Source: Luteimonas endophytica
GTDB lineage: Bacteria > Pseudomonadota > Gammaproteobacteria > Xanthomonadales > Xanthomonadaceae
DNA length: 64,000 bases
NCBI RefSeq assembly: GCF_029887875.1
Contig: NZ_JARXRM010000026.1
Coordinates: 1 to 64,000, forward strand
Direction of reading: 5' to 3'
How positions within the stretch are numbered: position 1 is the first letter of the stretch; the number at the start of each line of letters is the position of its first letter. Positions 1-8,263 of the stretch are shown here, piece after piece. The notes below the pieces were generated by a model. That model was not told where the DNA came from, searched no databases, and saw only the letters and a program-made list of their open reading frames with translations. The position numbers and the translations under genes are program-made.

Positions 1-25
1 TGTGATCTCTCAGTAGGTTGTTCAT
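1..25 (+). repeat. IS481 left terminal inverted repeat
   Basis: Aligning bases 1-25 with the reverse complement of 1004-1028 gives about 18 identities in 25. The match is best over the outer TGTG and the inner GTTGTTCAT. Because the repeat starts at the first base of the window, the true outer boundary could lie one base further out. Confidence 0.75.
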
Positions 26-82
26 CCGGGGTGATCCCGGAACACTGGAGGTGCGACCCATTCAGCACCCCAGGAGCCCCGG

Positions 83-1033
83 ATGAACCTGCATAAACAT
101 GCCCGTCTTACGCCTCGCGGTCGAGCCCTGCTTGTGGAACGGGTGATCGAGCACGGTCTTCGGGTCGAAGAAGCCGCCCACGCTGCGGGTGTGAGCACTC
201 GAACGGCCTACAAGTGGTTGCGCCGCTTCCGCGAGGAAGGCCCGGGAGGGCTCCAGGACCGTTCGTCGCGCCCGCTTCGCTGCCCCAGTGCCACGCCGGC
301 GCCGGTCGTCGAGCAGGTAGTCGCCCTGCGTCGCCAGCGGCGGACCTATCGCCAGATCTCGCTGGCACTGCCCGTCGGCCGGAGCACGATCGCGCGGCTG
401 ATGCGTCGTGCCGGTCTGCATCGACTGGCCGAGCTGGCGCCAGCGCGCCCGGACCACCGCTACGAGTACCCACAGGTGGGTGATCTGTTGCATCTGGACA
501 TCAAGAAGCTGGGCCGGTTCTGGCGCCCCGGACATCGCGTCACCGGCGCTCGCCAGGGCACTTCGGATGGCGCCGGTTGGGAGTTCGTCCACCTTGCCAT
601 CGACGACCACTCCCGGATCGCCTTCGGTACCGTCGAGAACGACGAACGTGGCACCAGTGCGTGCCGGGCGCTGCTGCAAGCGCTACGGTACTACCGCGGC
701 CTTGGCATCACCTTCGCCCGGGTCATGACCGACAACGGCGCCTGTTACAAGTCCCGGCTGTTCCGCCGGCTCCTGCGCCGACTGGGCCTGCGCCACCTGC
801 GCACGCGCCCCTACACGCCCCGTACCAACGGCAAGGCCGAACGACTGGTCCAGACCACATTGCGCGAGTGGGCTTACGCTCGCTCCTATGACAGCTCAGA
901 CCAGCGGCGCCAGGCCCTGCCTCACTGGCTCCATCAGTACAACTGGCATCGACCACATGCCAGCCTCGGCTACCGGCCGCCTATCAGTCGCCTCCAGCGT
1001 CCAATGAACAACGTCCTGGGTTTACACAGCTAG
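83..1033 (+). CDS. IS481 family transposase
   Basis: The 316-residue product would cut and join the IS ends. An N-terminal helix-turn-helix (about residues 10-65, with VSTRTAYKWLRRF) is followed by an rve/DDE integrase core. The acidic triad is visible as D in LLHLDIKKLG (about 136), D in RVMTDNGACY (about 217) and E in TNGKAERLVQ (about 253). Length and organisation fit IS481. The start is the ATG at 83, downstream of an AGGAG-like stretch in CCCAGGAGCCCCGG. The TAG stop (1031-1033) lies just outside the element, in the target CTAG, so the flank supplies the stop codon. No frameshift or internal stop is present. Confidence 0.9.
   Translation: MNLHKHARLTPRGRALLVERVIEHGLRVEEAAHAAGVSTRTAYKWLRRFREEGPGGLQDRSSRPLRCPSATPAPVVEQVVALRRQRRTYRQISLALPVGRSTIARLMRRAGLHRLAELAPARPDHRYEYPQVGDLLHLDIKKLGRFWRPGHRVTGARQGTSDGAGWEFVHLAIDDHSRIAFGTVENDERGTSACRALLQALRYYRGLGITFARVMTDNGACYKSRLFRRLLRRLGLRHLRTRPYTPRTNGKAERLVQTTLREWAYARSYDSSDQRRQALPHWLHQYNWHRPHASLGYRPPISRLQRPMNNVLGLHS
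1004..1028 (-). repeat. IS481 right terminal inverted repeat
   Basis: This is the reverse complement partner of bases 1-25 and lies within the last codons of the transposase gene. It is followed by one G and then the CTAG that serves as the putative target site. Confidence 0.75.
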
Positions 1034-1674
1034 GCGGCCTCGCGAAATCCCTGCAGCTGCGCTGCCAGCCCGCGCTGGAAGGCCGGCCGGCTCTCGCAGC
1101 GCAGCTTGTAGGCCTGCAGCGTCGGGTACGCATCGAGCAGCGCGCTGTGGTCCAGGATACGCAGCACGTCGGCCATCATCAGGTCGCCCACGGTGAAGCG
1201 GCCTTCCAGGTACTCCCTGGCGCCCAGCGCTGCCTCCAGCTGCGCCAGCCGCTCCCGGACCTGGGCCTCGACCTGCGGCCTGCGCTGCCGCGCCCAGGAT
1301 TCTCCGGCGTGGAAAAAGTCGATGGCGCCCAGCTCCTGGACCGCGGTTTCCACCGTGTTGAGCGCGGCGAACAGCCAGCCGATCGCCCGCGCTCTTCCGG
1401 CCGGATCGGTTGGCAGCAAAGCTTCGCTGCGTTCGGCGATGTGGAGGGCGATCGCGCCGCTCTCGAACAACGCCAGGCCGCCCTCCTCGATCGCCGGCGC
1501 CTGGCCGAACGGCTGCCGTGCCAGATGCTCGGGCGAGTGCTGTTCCGGCCCCAGCGCCACGGTGCGTACCCGGTACGGCAGATCCGCCTCCTCGAGTGCC
1601 CAGCGCACACGCAATGCGCGCATCAGCGGAGCGGCGAAATCGGGAACCCAGGCGTAGGTGGTCAGCGTGATCAC
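1030..1674 (-). CDS. glutathione S-transferase family protein
   Basis: The 214-residue soluble protein has the two-domain GST layout. The N-terminal thioredoxin fold carries the cis-proline and Ser-binding segment (GQAPAIEEGG then LFESGAIALHIAE, about residues 57-81). The all-helical C-terminal domain has an N-capping box-like FTVGDLMMADVL (about 162-173). It should conjugate or otherwise process an electrophile with glutathione; the substrate is unknown. The GTG start at 1674 overlaps the TGA of the upstream AHSA1 gene (GTGA), indicating translational coupling in an ArsR-AHSA1-GST operon. Its TAG stop (1032-1030) lies in the CTAG where the IS481 copy sits, so the coding sequence remains complete. 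Confidence 0.85.
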   Translation of the reverse strand: MITLTTYAWVPDFAAPLMRALRVRWALEEADLPYRVRTVALGPEQHSPEHLARQPFGQAPAIEEGGLALFESGAIALHIAERSEALLPTDPAGRARAIGWLFAALNTVETAVQELGAIDFFHAGESWARQRRPQVEAQVRERLAQLEAALGAREYLEGRFTVGDLMMADVLRILDHSALLDAYPTLQAYKLRCESRPAFQRGLAAQLQGFREAA

Positions 1675-2147
1675 GGGTGCAGCCCGGCCCGCTCGGCCAC
1701 CGCAAAGTTCTCCACGTACAGCTGCTGCTTGTTGAACAGCGAGTCCCAGCCGCCGACGTGGCTGTCGCGCACGGCGGCGCTGGAGAACGGCGCCTGGTGG
1801 AACGTCTGGATGGTCCTGCCGTCGCGCTCGGCGAAGCGGACCGTGGCCACGGTATCGAGGTCGCGGCCCGAGTCTTCGTCCCACTGGAAGGTGAAGACGA
1901 TGCGCCGTTCCGGCTCCACCTCGAGCACCGTGCCGCCGAACTTGCACAGGCCGTACTCAGTCGCCGTCATCGCGCCGCGCCAGGGCCGGCCGGGGGTGAG
2001 CTCCCAGTCCAGCTCGACCGTGGTGAATTCCTCCGGGCCCCACCAGCGCATCACGTGCGCCCGATCCGCCCACAGGCGGAACACCAACGCCACCGGGGCA
2101 TCGAATTCGCGCTCGATCAGCAATTCGTCGTCGCGCAGCTGGCTCAT
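1671..2147 (-). CDS. SRPBCC / AHSA1 domain protein
   Basis: The 158-residue protein has the START-like AHSA1 fold. It opens with the family signature FDAPVALVFRLWADRAHVMRWWGP (about residues 15-38) and later has RIVFTFQW and a C-terminal GGWDSLFNKQQLYVENF segment. Proteins of this kind usually bind a small hydrophobic ligand, and they are very often encoded directly behind an ArsR-type repressor, as here. The ATG start overlaps the TGA of the regulator gene (ATGA), and its own TGA overlaps the GTG of the GST gene. The ligand and reaction are unknown. Confidence 0.85.
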   Translation of the reverse strand: MSQLRDDELLIEREFDAPVALVFRLWADRAHVMRWWGPEEFTTVELDWELTPGRPWRGAMTATEYGLCKFGGTVLEVEPERRIVFTFQWDEDSGRDLDTVATVRFAERDGRTIQTFHQAPFSSAAVRDSHVGGWDSLFNKQQLYVENFAVAERAGLHP

Positions 2148-2497
2148 TGCTTCCCTCCTTTTGGGGGTGCGTTGGTGATCTCGTGCAGGTAGCCGTCCAT
2201 CCGGTCGAAACTGCCCTGCCAGAACCTGCGGTACCTGCCGAGCCAGCCGTCCACCTGTCTCAGCGGGGCGGCCTCCAGCCTGCACGGCCGCCACTGCGCC
2301 TCGCGCCCGCGGGAGATCAGGCCCGCCCCCTCCAGCACCTTGAGATGGCGCGAGATCGAGGGCAGCGAGATCTCGAACGGTTCGGCGATCTCGTTCACGG
2401 TGGCGGCGCCCAGGCTGAGGCGCGCGAGAATCGCGCGTCGGGTGGGGTCGGCCAGGGCGGATAGCGTCCTGCTCAGCGAGTCGCTGGTGCGGTCCAT
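2144..2497 (-). CDS. ArsR-family winged-helix transcriptional regulator
   Basis: The 117-residue protein has the ArsR winged helix: LADPTRRAILARLSLG followed by NEIAEPFEISLPSISRHLKVLEGAGLI (roughly residues 15-60). The metal-site Cys motif ELCVCDL of classical ArsR is absent, so it is probably not a metal sensor. It fits the branch paired with AHSA1 proteins. I chose the ATG at 2497; a TTG three codons upstream (2506) is also open. The start codon touches one arm of a perfect inverted repeat, suggesting autorepression of its own operon with the AHSA1 and GST genes. Confidence 0.88.
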   Translation of the reverse strand: MDRTSDSLSRTLSALADPTRRAILARLSLGAATVNEIAEPFEISLPSISRHLKVLEGAGLISRGREAQWRPCRLEAAPLRQVDGWLGRYRRFWQGSFDRMDGYLHEITNAPPKGGKQ

Positions 2498-2534
2498 ATT
2501 TAGCAAGTTCTCTAATTAGCTTACTTGCTAAATA
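2497..2534 (-). promoter_or_regulatory. Operator/promoter of the arsR-AHSA1-GST operon
   Basis: A perfect 12-bp inverted repeat (TATTTAGCAAGT at 2497-2508 and ACTTGCTAAATA at 2523-2534) has a 14-bp AT-rich spacer. It sits directly upstream of, and touches, the ArsR-type regulator start. The AT-rich character stands out from the surrounding high-GC DNA. The geometry suits a dimeric winged-helix repressor blocking RNA polymerase, so autoregulation is the natural inference. Confidence 0.7.
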
Positions 2535-2864
2535 ACATCGGTCGGGTTCGAGGTCAAGGCTTGGATTCTTCCGGCGGGTGGCGCTTCCCGCCCTCCCCGC
2601 CCGCCAGGGCCGGCGCGACGCTGCCCGCCCGCGCCTGTCGCCGATGACATCAGACCGGCCGGTGCTGTCTCCGCAACCCGCAGCGGAAAGAACTGCCGGC
2701 CGCCGAACACTCGGCCAGCTTCATCATCCGGCCACCGCGCCAAGCCACCCTGATCCCCCGCCCGCCCTGGCTCGGGGGCGACGAAGCTCCAGCCACGAAG
2801 CCCGCCCCCTCGCGAGCCGTCCGGCTGCGGCGGCGCGCCACGAACGGCTCGACTCCGCCGGGCG
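2535..2864. other. Intergenic stretch, no gene recognised
   Basis: These 330 bases lie between the operator of the ArsR operon and the BON gene stop. Short open frames exist on both strands, but none has a credible ribosome-binding site, codon pattern or family resemblance. I see no clear hairpin with a T-run. It may hold the 3' untranslated region of the BON gene. Confidence 0.5.
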
Positions 2865-3305
2865 TCACGCCGAACGCAATACGCGTACGCCGAGGCGGTT
2901 GTCGACGTCGCGCACCCCGGGCATGTCCGCCACCGCCGACAGCAGCGGTTCGATCTCGCCGGCCAGGGCTTCGCCGCGCAGGCGCACGTGGCCCGAGGCG
3001 ACGGCGACCTCGATCGCGCGTGGCCGCTCCACCAGGTGGCCGAGTTCGGCGCGGATGCGTTCGTGGAGCTGATCGTCGCCGACCTCGCGCGAGCCCAGCT
3101 GCGAGCGCGCCTCGGCGAGGGTGCCCTTGACGTGGTTGACCGCGTGCCGCAGCTGGCCGCGGGCGTAGCTTTCGGCGTCGTGGCCGGTAGCGACGGCGCG
3201 GTCGCGCAATCGCGAGCGACGGCTGCGGCCGAGCCGCGGGTCCAACAGGTACATCGCCGCGGCGCCGGCGGCGAACGCGGTGGCGATCCTCAGCAGGTTG
3301 GCCAT
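2865..3305 (-). CDS. BON domain-containing protein
   Basis: The 146-residue protein begins with a hydrophobic segment (FAAGAAAMYLLDP, about residues 10-22), a pattern common in YtxH/BON proteins of this family. A basic region follows (LGRSRRSRLRDR), then a C-terminal BON domain (about 75-142) with VASGHVRLRGEAL and DMPGVRDVDNRLGV. BON domains bind phospholipid and are tied to envelope stress tolerance; a role at the inner membrane is inferred. It stands alone, 124 bases downstream of the UbiB-like kinase gene on the same strand. Confidence 0.8.
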   Translation of the reverse strand: MANLLRIATAFAAGAAAMYLLDPRLGRSRRSRLRDRAVATGHDAESYARGQLRHAVNHVKGTLAEARSQLGSREVGDDQLHERIRAELGHLVERPRAIEVAVASGHVRLRGEALAGEIEPLLSAVADMPGVRDVDNRLGVRVLRSA

Positions 3306-3429
3306 GTCGGAAATCCTCCTTGGGTGCCGTGAAAGGCGGGCGCCTGGCGCCCTTGCGCTGCCGACCCTAGCGGAAACCGCGCTAAGCCCGGGTGAGCGCG
3401 TCGCCGCCCTCCCGCGGCCGGGAATGCGG

Positions 3430-5091
3430 CTAGTCCCGCGGCCCGCCGTCTTCGCGCGGCCGTACCTTGCGGTCGCTGAGCAGCGCCGAGACCACCAGCA
3501 CGATCGCCAGGGTGGCGGCGATCAGGAACAGCACCAGCGCGAACGCCGGGTACCCGAACAGGGTGCGGCCGGTCTCCACCCGGGTCAGCATCGCCGCGCC
3601 GACCACCAGCGCGGCGGTGATGATGCCGGTGGAGATGCGGTTGGCGATCTTCTGCAGGCTTTCCATGAGGTGCGACTCCTCCAGCCCACCGACCTGCACG
3701 CGCAGCTTGTTGTCGGCCAGCAGCGAGAGGATGTCGGAGACCTTGCGCGGCGTGCCGCGCAGCAGCGACTGGGTCTCCAGCGCCTCCATCCCCAGCCGCT
3801 GCGGCGACATGGAGGACCGCAGCCGTTGGCGCATGATGTCGTAGGCGTGGTCCTCCACCGCGCGCTTGACGTCGAGTTCCGGATCCAGCGCGCCGGCGAC
3901 CGCCTCCAGGTTGAGCATGGTCTTGCCGAGCAGCGTGGTGGCCACCGGCATGCGCAGCCCGCACACCGTGCCGATGCGGGCGATCTCCAGCAGCAACCGG
4001 CCCTCGGTCAGGCCCAGGCGCTCGGAGCGCACCGCGTAGCGCGCCACCAGCTGGGCGACCTGGTGCACGTAGCGGGTCTCGTCGAATCCCTCCAGGCGCG
4101 CGCTGATCGCCATCGACTCGATCGCCACGTCCTCGCCGCGCCCGTCCACCGCCGCGAGCACCAGCTTGAGCAGGCGCTCGCGCTGCCGCGGCGGCACGTG
4201 GGCCACCATGCCGAAATCGAGCAGCGCCAGGCGCCCCTCGTCGGTGAGCAGCACGTTGCCCGGGTGAGGGTCGGCGTGGATCTCGCCGTGCACGAACACC
4301 TGGTCCAGGTAGCCCTTCAGCAGGGCGGTCGCCAGGTCTCCGAACGAGCGCTCGGTACGCTGCAGGCCGCTGATCTCGGTGACCTTGCAGCCCGGCACGT
4401 ACTCCATGGTGAGCACCCGCCGGGCGGTGTAGTCCCAAACCGGCGCCGGGACGAACAGCTCGGGATAGGCGCGAAAGCGCTCGCGGAAGCGCTCGAGGCT
4501 CTCCGCTTCGTCCAGGTAGTCGAGTTCGGCGAGCAGCGCGCGCTGCATCTCGCCGACGATGTCGACGAAGCGCATCCGCTCGCCCAGCGAGGTGAAGCGG
4601 TCGGCCCCGCGGGCGAAGGTGTCGAGCACCGCCATGTCGGTGTCGATGGTCGCGGCGACGCCGGGCCGCTGGATCTTCACCGCGACCTGGCGGCCGTCGT
4701 GAAGCTCGGCGCGATGTACCTGGGCCAGCGAGGCCGAGCCCAGCGGCTTCTCGTCGAACGAGGCGAACGCCTTGCTCAGGCGCACGCCGAGCTGCTCCTC
4801 CAGCACCGGCTGCAGTTCCGAAAAAGGCAGCGGCTGCACGTCGTCCTGCATCCGCTTCAGTGCGTCGAGGAATGCCGGGGCGACCAGGTCGGTGCGGGTG
4901 GACAGCGCCTGGCCGATCTTGACGAAGGTCGGGCCGAGCCGCTCGAGGTCGTCGACGAACGCGGCCGCGGCGGCGGCATCGCCGGGACGCCGCCGCGAGG
5001 CGACGCCGCCGAACACGCCGGAACGGTGGTGGCGCCAGGCGAACCGCATGAGCCGCGACGACCGGTCGAGCCGGTCCAGATGTTCGGACAT
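3430..5091 (-). CDS. ABC1/UbiB (AarF) family atypical kinase
   Basis: The 553-residue protein carries the hallmarks of the UbiB/ABC1 kinase-like family: the Ala-rich loop [11 protein letters not shown] (about residues 116-126), the invariant lysine in [10 protein letters not shown] (about 138), the catalytic-type HADPHPGN (about 272) and the metal-binding LLDFGM (about 287-292). Two hydrophobic helices near the C-terminus (about 490-545) would anchor it in the inner membrane. Family members support ubiquinone synthesis or other lipid handling through ATPase activity. No ubi genes are nearby, so this may be a paralogue of the ubiE-linked ubiB. The ATG at 5091 follows a GGTAAGGGA ribosome site. 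Confidence 0.87.
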   Translation of the reverse strand: MSEHLDRLDRSSRLMRFAWRHHRSGVFGGVASRRRPGDAAAAAAFVDDLERLGPTFVKIGQALSTRTDLVAPAFLDALKRMQDDVQPLPFSELQPVLEEQLGVRLSKAFASFDEKPLGSASLAQVHRAELHDGRQVAVKIQRPGVAATIDTDMAVLDTFARGADRFTSLGERMRFVDIVGEMQRALLAELDYLDEAESLERFRERFRAYPELFVPAPVWDYTARRVLTMEYVPGCKVTEISGLQRTERSFGDLATALLKGYLDQVFVHGEIHADPHPGNVLLTDEGRLALLDFGMVAHVPPRQRERLLKLVLAAVDGRGEDVAIESMAISARLEGFDETRYVHQVAQLVARYAVRSERLGLTEGRLLLEIARIGTVCGLRMPVATTLLGKTMLNLEAVAGALDPELDVKRAVEDHAYDIMRQRLRSSMSPQRLGMEALETQSLLRGTPRKVSDILSLLADNKLRVQVGGLEESHLMESLQKIANRISTGIITAALVVGAAMLTRVETGRTLFGYPAFALVLFLIAATLAIVLVVSALLSDRKVRPREDGGPRD

Positions 5092-5176
5092 TCCCTTACC
5101 TTCGGTGGGCCTGCACCGAACGATGGCAGCAGCGTCGTGAATGCGGTGTGCGGCGCCGCCGCCTTGCCCGCCGCGC

Positions 5177-5722
5177 CTAGCGCTGCGGAACCGCGGGCCC
5201 GTGCACCGAGACCAGCGACCACTCGCCCCACTGGTCCTCGACCCCGTGACCCGCGGTGCGTCCCGCGCCGGCGTCGGCGGCATACCGGTACAGCGGCTGG
5301 CCATCGTAGGTGACATGCAGCGTGCTGTCCTGGCGCTGGATGGTGCCGAGCAGATCGTTCTGGATCCCCTCGCCCGGTGCTGGCTGCACGTCGCGGGTGG
5401 TGACAGGAGGCCAGGCTCCCTCGCAGCGTGTGTCGCAGCGGCTTCCATCGGCGTTGTCATGAAGCATGTAGAGGGCCTGGCCGGAGGCGTCGACCAGGTG
5501 GGCCGGGGTGGTGTCGGACGCGGTCACCACCGGCCTGACATCGCCGCCCTGGCCGGCGGCGACCGCGGGATTGGTCGGCATCGGGGTGTCCGGGTCGAGC
5601 CCGGGGCGCTCGCCCGGGGCGGCGGTGTCGGCGCGATCTTCCTGGCAGGCCACGAGCGCCGCAGCGGTGGCCAGCGCCAGCAGCAGCAGACGCAGGGGCG
5701 TGGATCCGGTGGACGGGTGCAT
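5177..5722 (-). CDS. Lipoprotein with secreted-repeat (PF03640-type) domain
   Basis: The 181-residue product has a lipoprotein signal peptide ending in the lipobox LVAC (Cys about 26). A low-complexity linker follows, then two copies of the short repeat of unknown function found in secreted lipoproteins: [21 protein letters not shown] with CEGAWPPV, and [21 protein letters not shown] with [12 protein letters not shown]. It should be anchored in the envelope, probably the outer membrane since D does not follow the Cys. A GAGGAG ribosome site lies six bases before the ATG. Function is unknown; some relatives occur with redox or electron-transfer genes, but none is adjacent here. Confidence 0.82.
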   Translation of the reverse strand: MHPSTGSTPLRLLLLALATAAALVACQEDRADTAAPGERPGLDPDTPMPTNPAVAAGQGGDVRPVVTASDTTPAHLVDASGQALYMLHDNADGSRCDTRCEGAWPPVTTRDVQPAPGEGIQNDLLGTIQRQDSTLHVTYDGQPLYRYAADAGAGRTAGHGVEDQWGEWSLVSVHGPAVPQR

Positions 5723-5843
5723 GGCAGGCTCCTCGGCATGTCGATGGCAGTCGGTTCAGTATCGACATGGGTGGCTCGCGGCCGCGTGAACCCGGACGGC
5801 GCGTTCGCCGCCCCGGAGCGCCTTGCCTGCCGGGCCGGGGAAG

Positions 5844-6266
5844 TCAATCGCCCGGCCGGACTGCCGCAGCCGCGACCGCGACGCGCCGCAGCCGGCGCCC
5901 GACCGCGTGTCCCGCGACGGCGCCCGCCAGCCACGCCGCGACCGAGCCTGCGAGGATCGCCGCCGCCAATGCCCAGGCGCCGCGCGCCGCGGCCACGAGC
6001 AGGTCCGAAGTGAACAGCGAGAAGGTGGTGAACCCTCCGCAGAATCCAGCGCCCACGAACGCGTGACGCGCCGCGGCCGCCTCCCGCCCGGTGTCGGGGG
6101 TCGCGGCCGCGTACAGTGCGATCAGCATGGAGCCGGCCACGTTCACGACCAGGGTCGCCCAGGGAAAGGCGCCATTCGCGGCGCCGAACCCCAGCGACAC
6201 GCCCCAGCGGGCGGCTGCGCCGAGTGCACTCCCGAACGCCACCCATACGGCGAGCGGCAGCCGCAT
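5844..6266 (-). CDS. crcB: Fluoride channel subunit CrcB (Fluc), Phe-box intact
   Basis: The 140-residue, four-helix membrane protein of the Fluc/CrcB family exports toxic fluoride as a dual-topology dimer. It has the conserved Arg (GAAARWGVSL, about 20), the helix-break Asn motif (WATLVVNVAGS, Asn about 42) and the full Phe-box GFCGGFTTFSLF (about 74-86). The ATG shares one base with the TGA of the upstream crcB (TGATG), so the two subunits are co-translated. They differ enough to suggest a heterodimer. The gene ends the ftsK-lolA-rarA-crcB run. Confidence 0.88.
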   Translation of the reverse strand: MRLPLAVWVAFGSALGAAARWGVSLGFGAANGAFPWATLVVNVAGSMLIALYAAATPDTGREAAAARHAFVGAGFCGGFTTFSLFTSDLLVAAARGAWALAAAILAGSVAAWLAGAVAGHAVGRRLRRVAVAAAAVRPGD

Positions 6267-6652
6267 CAGCCCGCCGCCAGCGCGTAGCCGCAGCCGGCCG
6301 CGGCGATGCCGGCGGCCAGCGACAACAGTACGTAGCCCGCGGCCTGCCGTCCCCTGCCCGCCTGAGCCAGCATCAGGGTCTGCAGACTGAGCGCGGACAC
6401 CGTGGTGTAGCTGCCGAGCAGGCCGACCCCCAGCGCCAGCCACAGGGCGCGCGCCTGACCCGGGTCCCCCGGCAGCCATCCCAGCAGCAGGCCGGCGGCG
6501 AACGCGCCGCTGGCGTTGACCGCGAGCGTGCCCCAGGGCATGGGTCCGCCGGCTCGTCGCGCGATCCACGAGGCGACCCCGTGACGCAGCGCGCCGCCGA
6601 GCGCGCCGCCGAGCATCACGCACGCCAGTTGCGCCCACCAGGGCTCGGTCAC
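6266..6652 (-). CDS. crcB: Fluoride channel subunit CrcB (Fluc), Phe-box degenerate
   Basis: The 128-residue CrcB homologue has four predicted helices, the conserved Arg (GGALRHGVASW, about 23) and the Asn motif (WGTLAVNASGAF, Asn about 46). Where its partner has GGFTTFSLF it reads GSYTTVSALS (about 80-89), so both pore phenylalanines are replaced. Known Fluc heterodimers have diverged subunits encoded side by side, which fits here. The GTG start overlaps the rarA stop (GTGA), so fluoride export is tied to a DNA-repair operon by expression only. No fluoride riboswitch is visible upstream. Confidence 0.87.
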   Translation of the reverse strand: MTEPWWAQLACVMLGGALGGALRHGVASWIARRAGGPMPWGTLAVNASGAFAAGLLLGWLPGDPGQARALWLALGVGLLGSYTTVSALSLQTLMLAQAGRGRQAAGYVLLSLAAGIAAAGCGYALAAG

Positions 6653-8019
6653 TCGGCGGTTCCCCCGTCCCCGTCGCCCGACCGGGCGCCGGCGCGGCGC
6701 TCGCGCAGGCGGTCGAGCTTTTCCTTCAGCTTCAGCTCCAGGCCCCGCTCCACCGGTTCGTAATAGCGCCGCTCGCCCAGCGCGTCGGGGAACGCGGTCT
6801 GGTCGAGCGCGATGCCGCCGGCGACGTCGTGGTCGTACTGGTAGCCGGCGCCGTAGCCGAGCTGTTTCATGAGCTTGGTGGGGGCGTTGCGCAGGTGCAT
6901 CGGAACATCCAGGGTGCCGTGCTCGCGCACGTCGCGCCTGGCGGCGCCGAACGCGGCGTAGGCGGCGTTGGACTTGGCGGTGCTGGCCAGGTAGATCGCC
7001 AGTTGCGCCAGGGCCAGGTCGCCCTCGGGGCTGCCCAGCCGCTCGTAGGCGTCCCAGGCGTCGATCGACATCTGCAGCGCGCGCGGGTCCGCCAGGCCGA
7101 TGTCCTCGACCGCCATCCGGGTCAGCCGCCGCGCCAGGTAGCCCGGATCGCAGCCGCCGTCGAGCATCCGCGCCAGCCAGTACAGCGCCCCGTCCGGATG
7201 CGAACTGCGCACCGCCTTGTGCAGCGCCGAGATCTGGTCGTAGAACTGCTCGCCGCCCTTGTCGAAGCGGCGGGTGCGGTCGGCCAGCACCTGCTCGAGG
7301 GTGGCCGGGGTGATGGTTCCGTCGTCCGCCAGTTCGGCGGCGATCTCCAGCAGGGTGAGGCCGCGGCGCACATCGCCGTCGGCGGCCCGCGCGATCAACG
7401 CCAGGGAGTCCGCATCGATGCGGAGTCCGCGCCCGCCGAGACCCCGTTCCCCATCGTCCAGCGCGCGCTGCAGCGCCGCGGCGATGTCTTCCGCCGACAC
7501 CGCCTCCATCACATGCACCCGGCAGCGCGAGAGCAGCGCCGAGTTGAGCTCGAAGGAAGGATTCTCGGTGGTGGCGCCGACGAACAGGATCGTGCCGCGT
7601 TCGATGTGCGGCAGGAACGCGTCCTGCTGGGTCTTGTTGAAGCGGTGCACCTCGTCGACGAACAGCACCGTGCGCCGCCCGCCGGCGAACAGCTGCGCGG
7701 CCTCGGCCAGGACCTTGCGTACGTCCGGCAGGCCGGACAGCACCGCCGAGACCGCGCGGAACTCGGCGTCGGCGTAGTGCGCCAGCAGCAGCGCCAGGGT
7801 GGTCTTGCCGCAGCCCGGCGGACCCCACAGGATCATCGAGTGGACGCGTCCGGACTCGATCGACTGGCGCAGCGCCGAGCCCGGCGCCAGCAGCCGGCGC
7901 TGCCCGACCATCTCGTCGACCGTGCGCGGCCGCATCCGCTCGGCGAGCGGACGCAGCGCGCTGCGGTCCACGCTCAGCAGGTCGTCGCCATCGTTGGTCG
8001 GGGGCCGGGTTCTGGGCAC
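6649..8019 (-). CDS. rarA: Replication-associated recombination protein A (RarA/MgsA), AAA+ ATPase
   Basis: The 456-residue AAA+ protein is related to clamp loaders and acts at stalled or collapsed forks. Walker A is GPPGCGKT (residues 66-73), Walker B is VLFVDEVHRF (about 118-127), sensor 1 is GATTENPSFEL, and the arginine-finger region is SALLSRCRVHVM. The C-terminal tetramerisation part carries the family-typical AYxAFGAARRDVREHG and QLGYGAGYQYDHD. Its place behind ftsK and lolA is conserved across gammaproteobacteria. The stop overlaps the first crcB start by four bases. Confidence 0.95.
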   Translation of the reverse strand: MPRTRPPTNDGDDLLSVDRSALRPLAERMRPRTVDEMVGQRRLLAPGSALRQSIESGRVHSMILWGPPGCGKTTLALLLAHYADAEFRAVSAVLSGLPDVRKVLAEAAQLFAGGRRTVLFVDEVHRFNKTQQDAFLPHIERGTILFVGATTENPSFELNSALLSRCRVHVMEAVSAEDIAAALQRALDDGERGLGGRGLRIDADSLALIARAADGDVRRGLTLLEIAAELADDGTITPATLEQVLADRTRRFDKGGEQFYDQISALHKAVRSSHPDGALYWLARMLDGGCDPGYLARRLTRMAVEDIGLADPRALQMSIDAWDAYERLGSPEGDLALAQLAIYLASTAKSNAAYAAFGAARRDVREHGTLDVPMHLRNAPTKLMKQLGYGAGYQYDHDVAGGIALDQTAFPDALGERRYYEPVERGLELKLKEKLDRLRERRAGARSGDGDGGTAE

Positions 8020-8263
8020 CGCGGCATTCTAGCGCCGCAGGTCCAAGGCCGGACTGCGCGCCGCGCGGTCCAACTGAAGCCGCCTGGGACCGTGGCGGAA
8101 GGCGGGCCGCGCCTGCGGGCTAATTGATGGGTGGCGCAGGACGCGCCCGGGCGAACGTCCATGGTCTGGACGACGGTGCGACGACCCGCCCCGAACCTCG
8201 AACAGCTCTTGCCGTACCGGGGCCCGCCGAGGCGACACCGCGTGAACCGTTCCGGCGGCCCGG

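Larger units (their letters stand above)
1..1028 (+). mobile_element. IS481-family insertion sequence
   Basis: A single transposase gene is bounded by imperfect 25-bp terminal inverted repeats. The left end begins TGTG at base 1 and the right end finishes CACA at base 1028. CTAG, the target I recall for IS481/IS1002 elements, follows immediately at 1030-1033. The left flank lies outside the window, so the matching copy of the target duplication cannot be checked. The element looks intact, with an uninterrupted transposase and both ends present. Confidence 0.85.

Noticed and set aside
3280-5313. 677-codon open frame on the plus strand
   Set aside because: It is opposite the UbiB-like kinase gene, is full of His/Gln/Arg runs typical of antisense frames, and has no domain.
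6250-6660. Fluoride riboswitch before crcB
   Set aside because: The crcB genes overlap rarA and each other, leaving no room for a leader, and no crcB-motif pseudoknot was seen.
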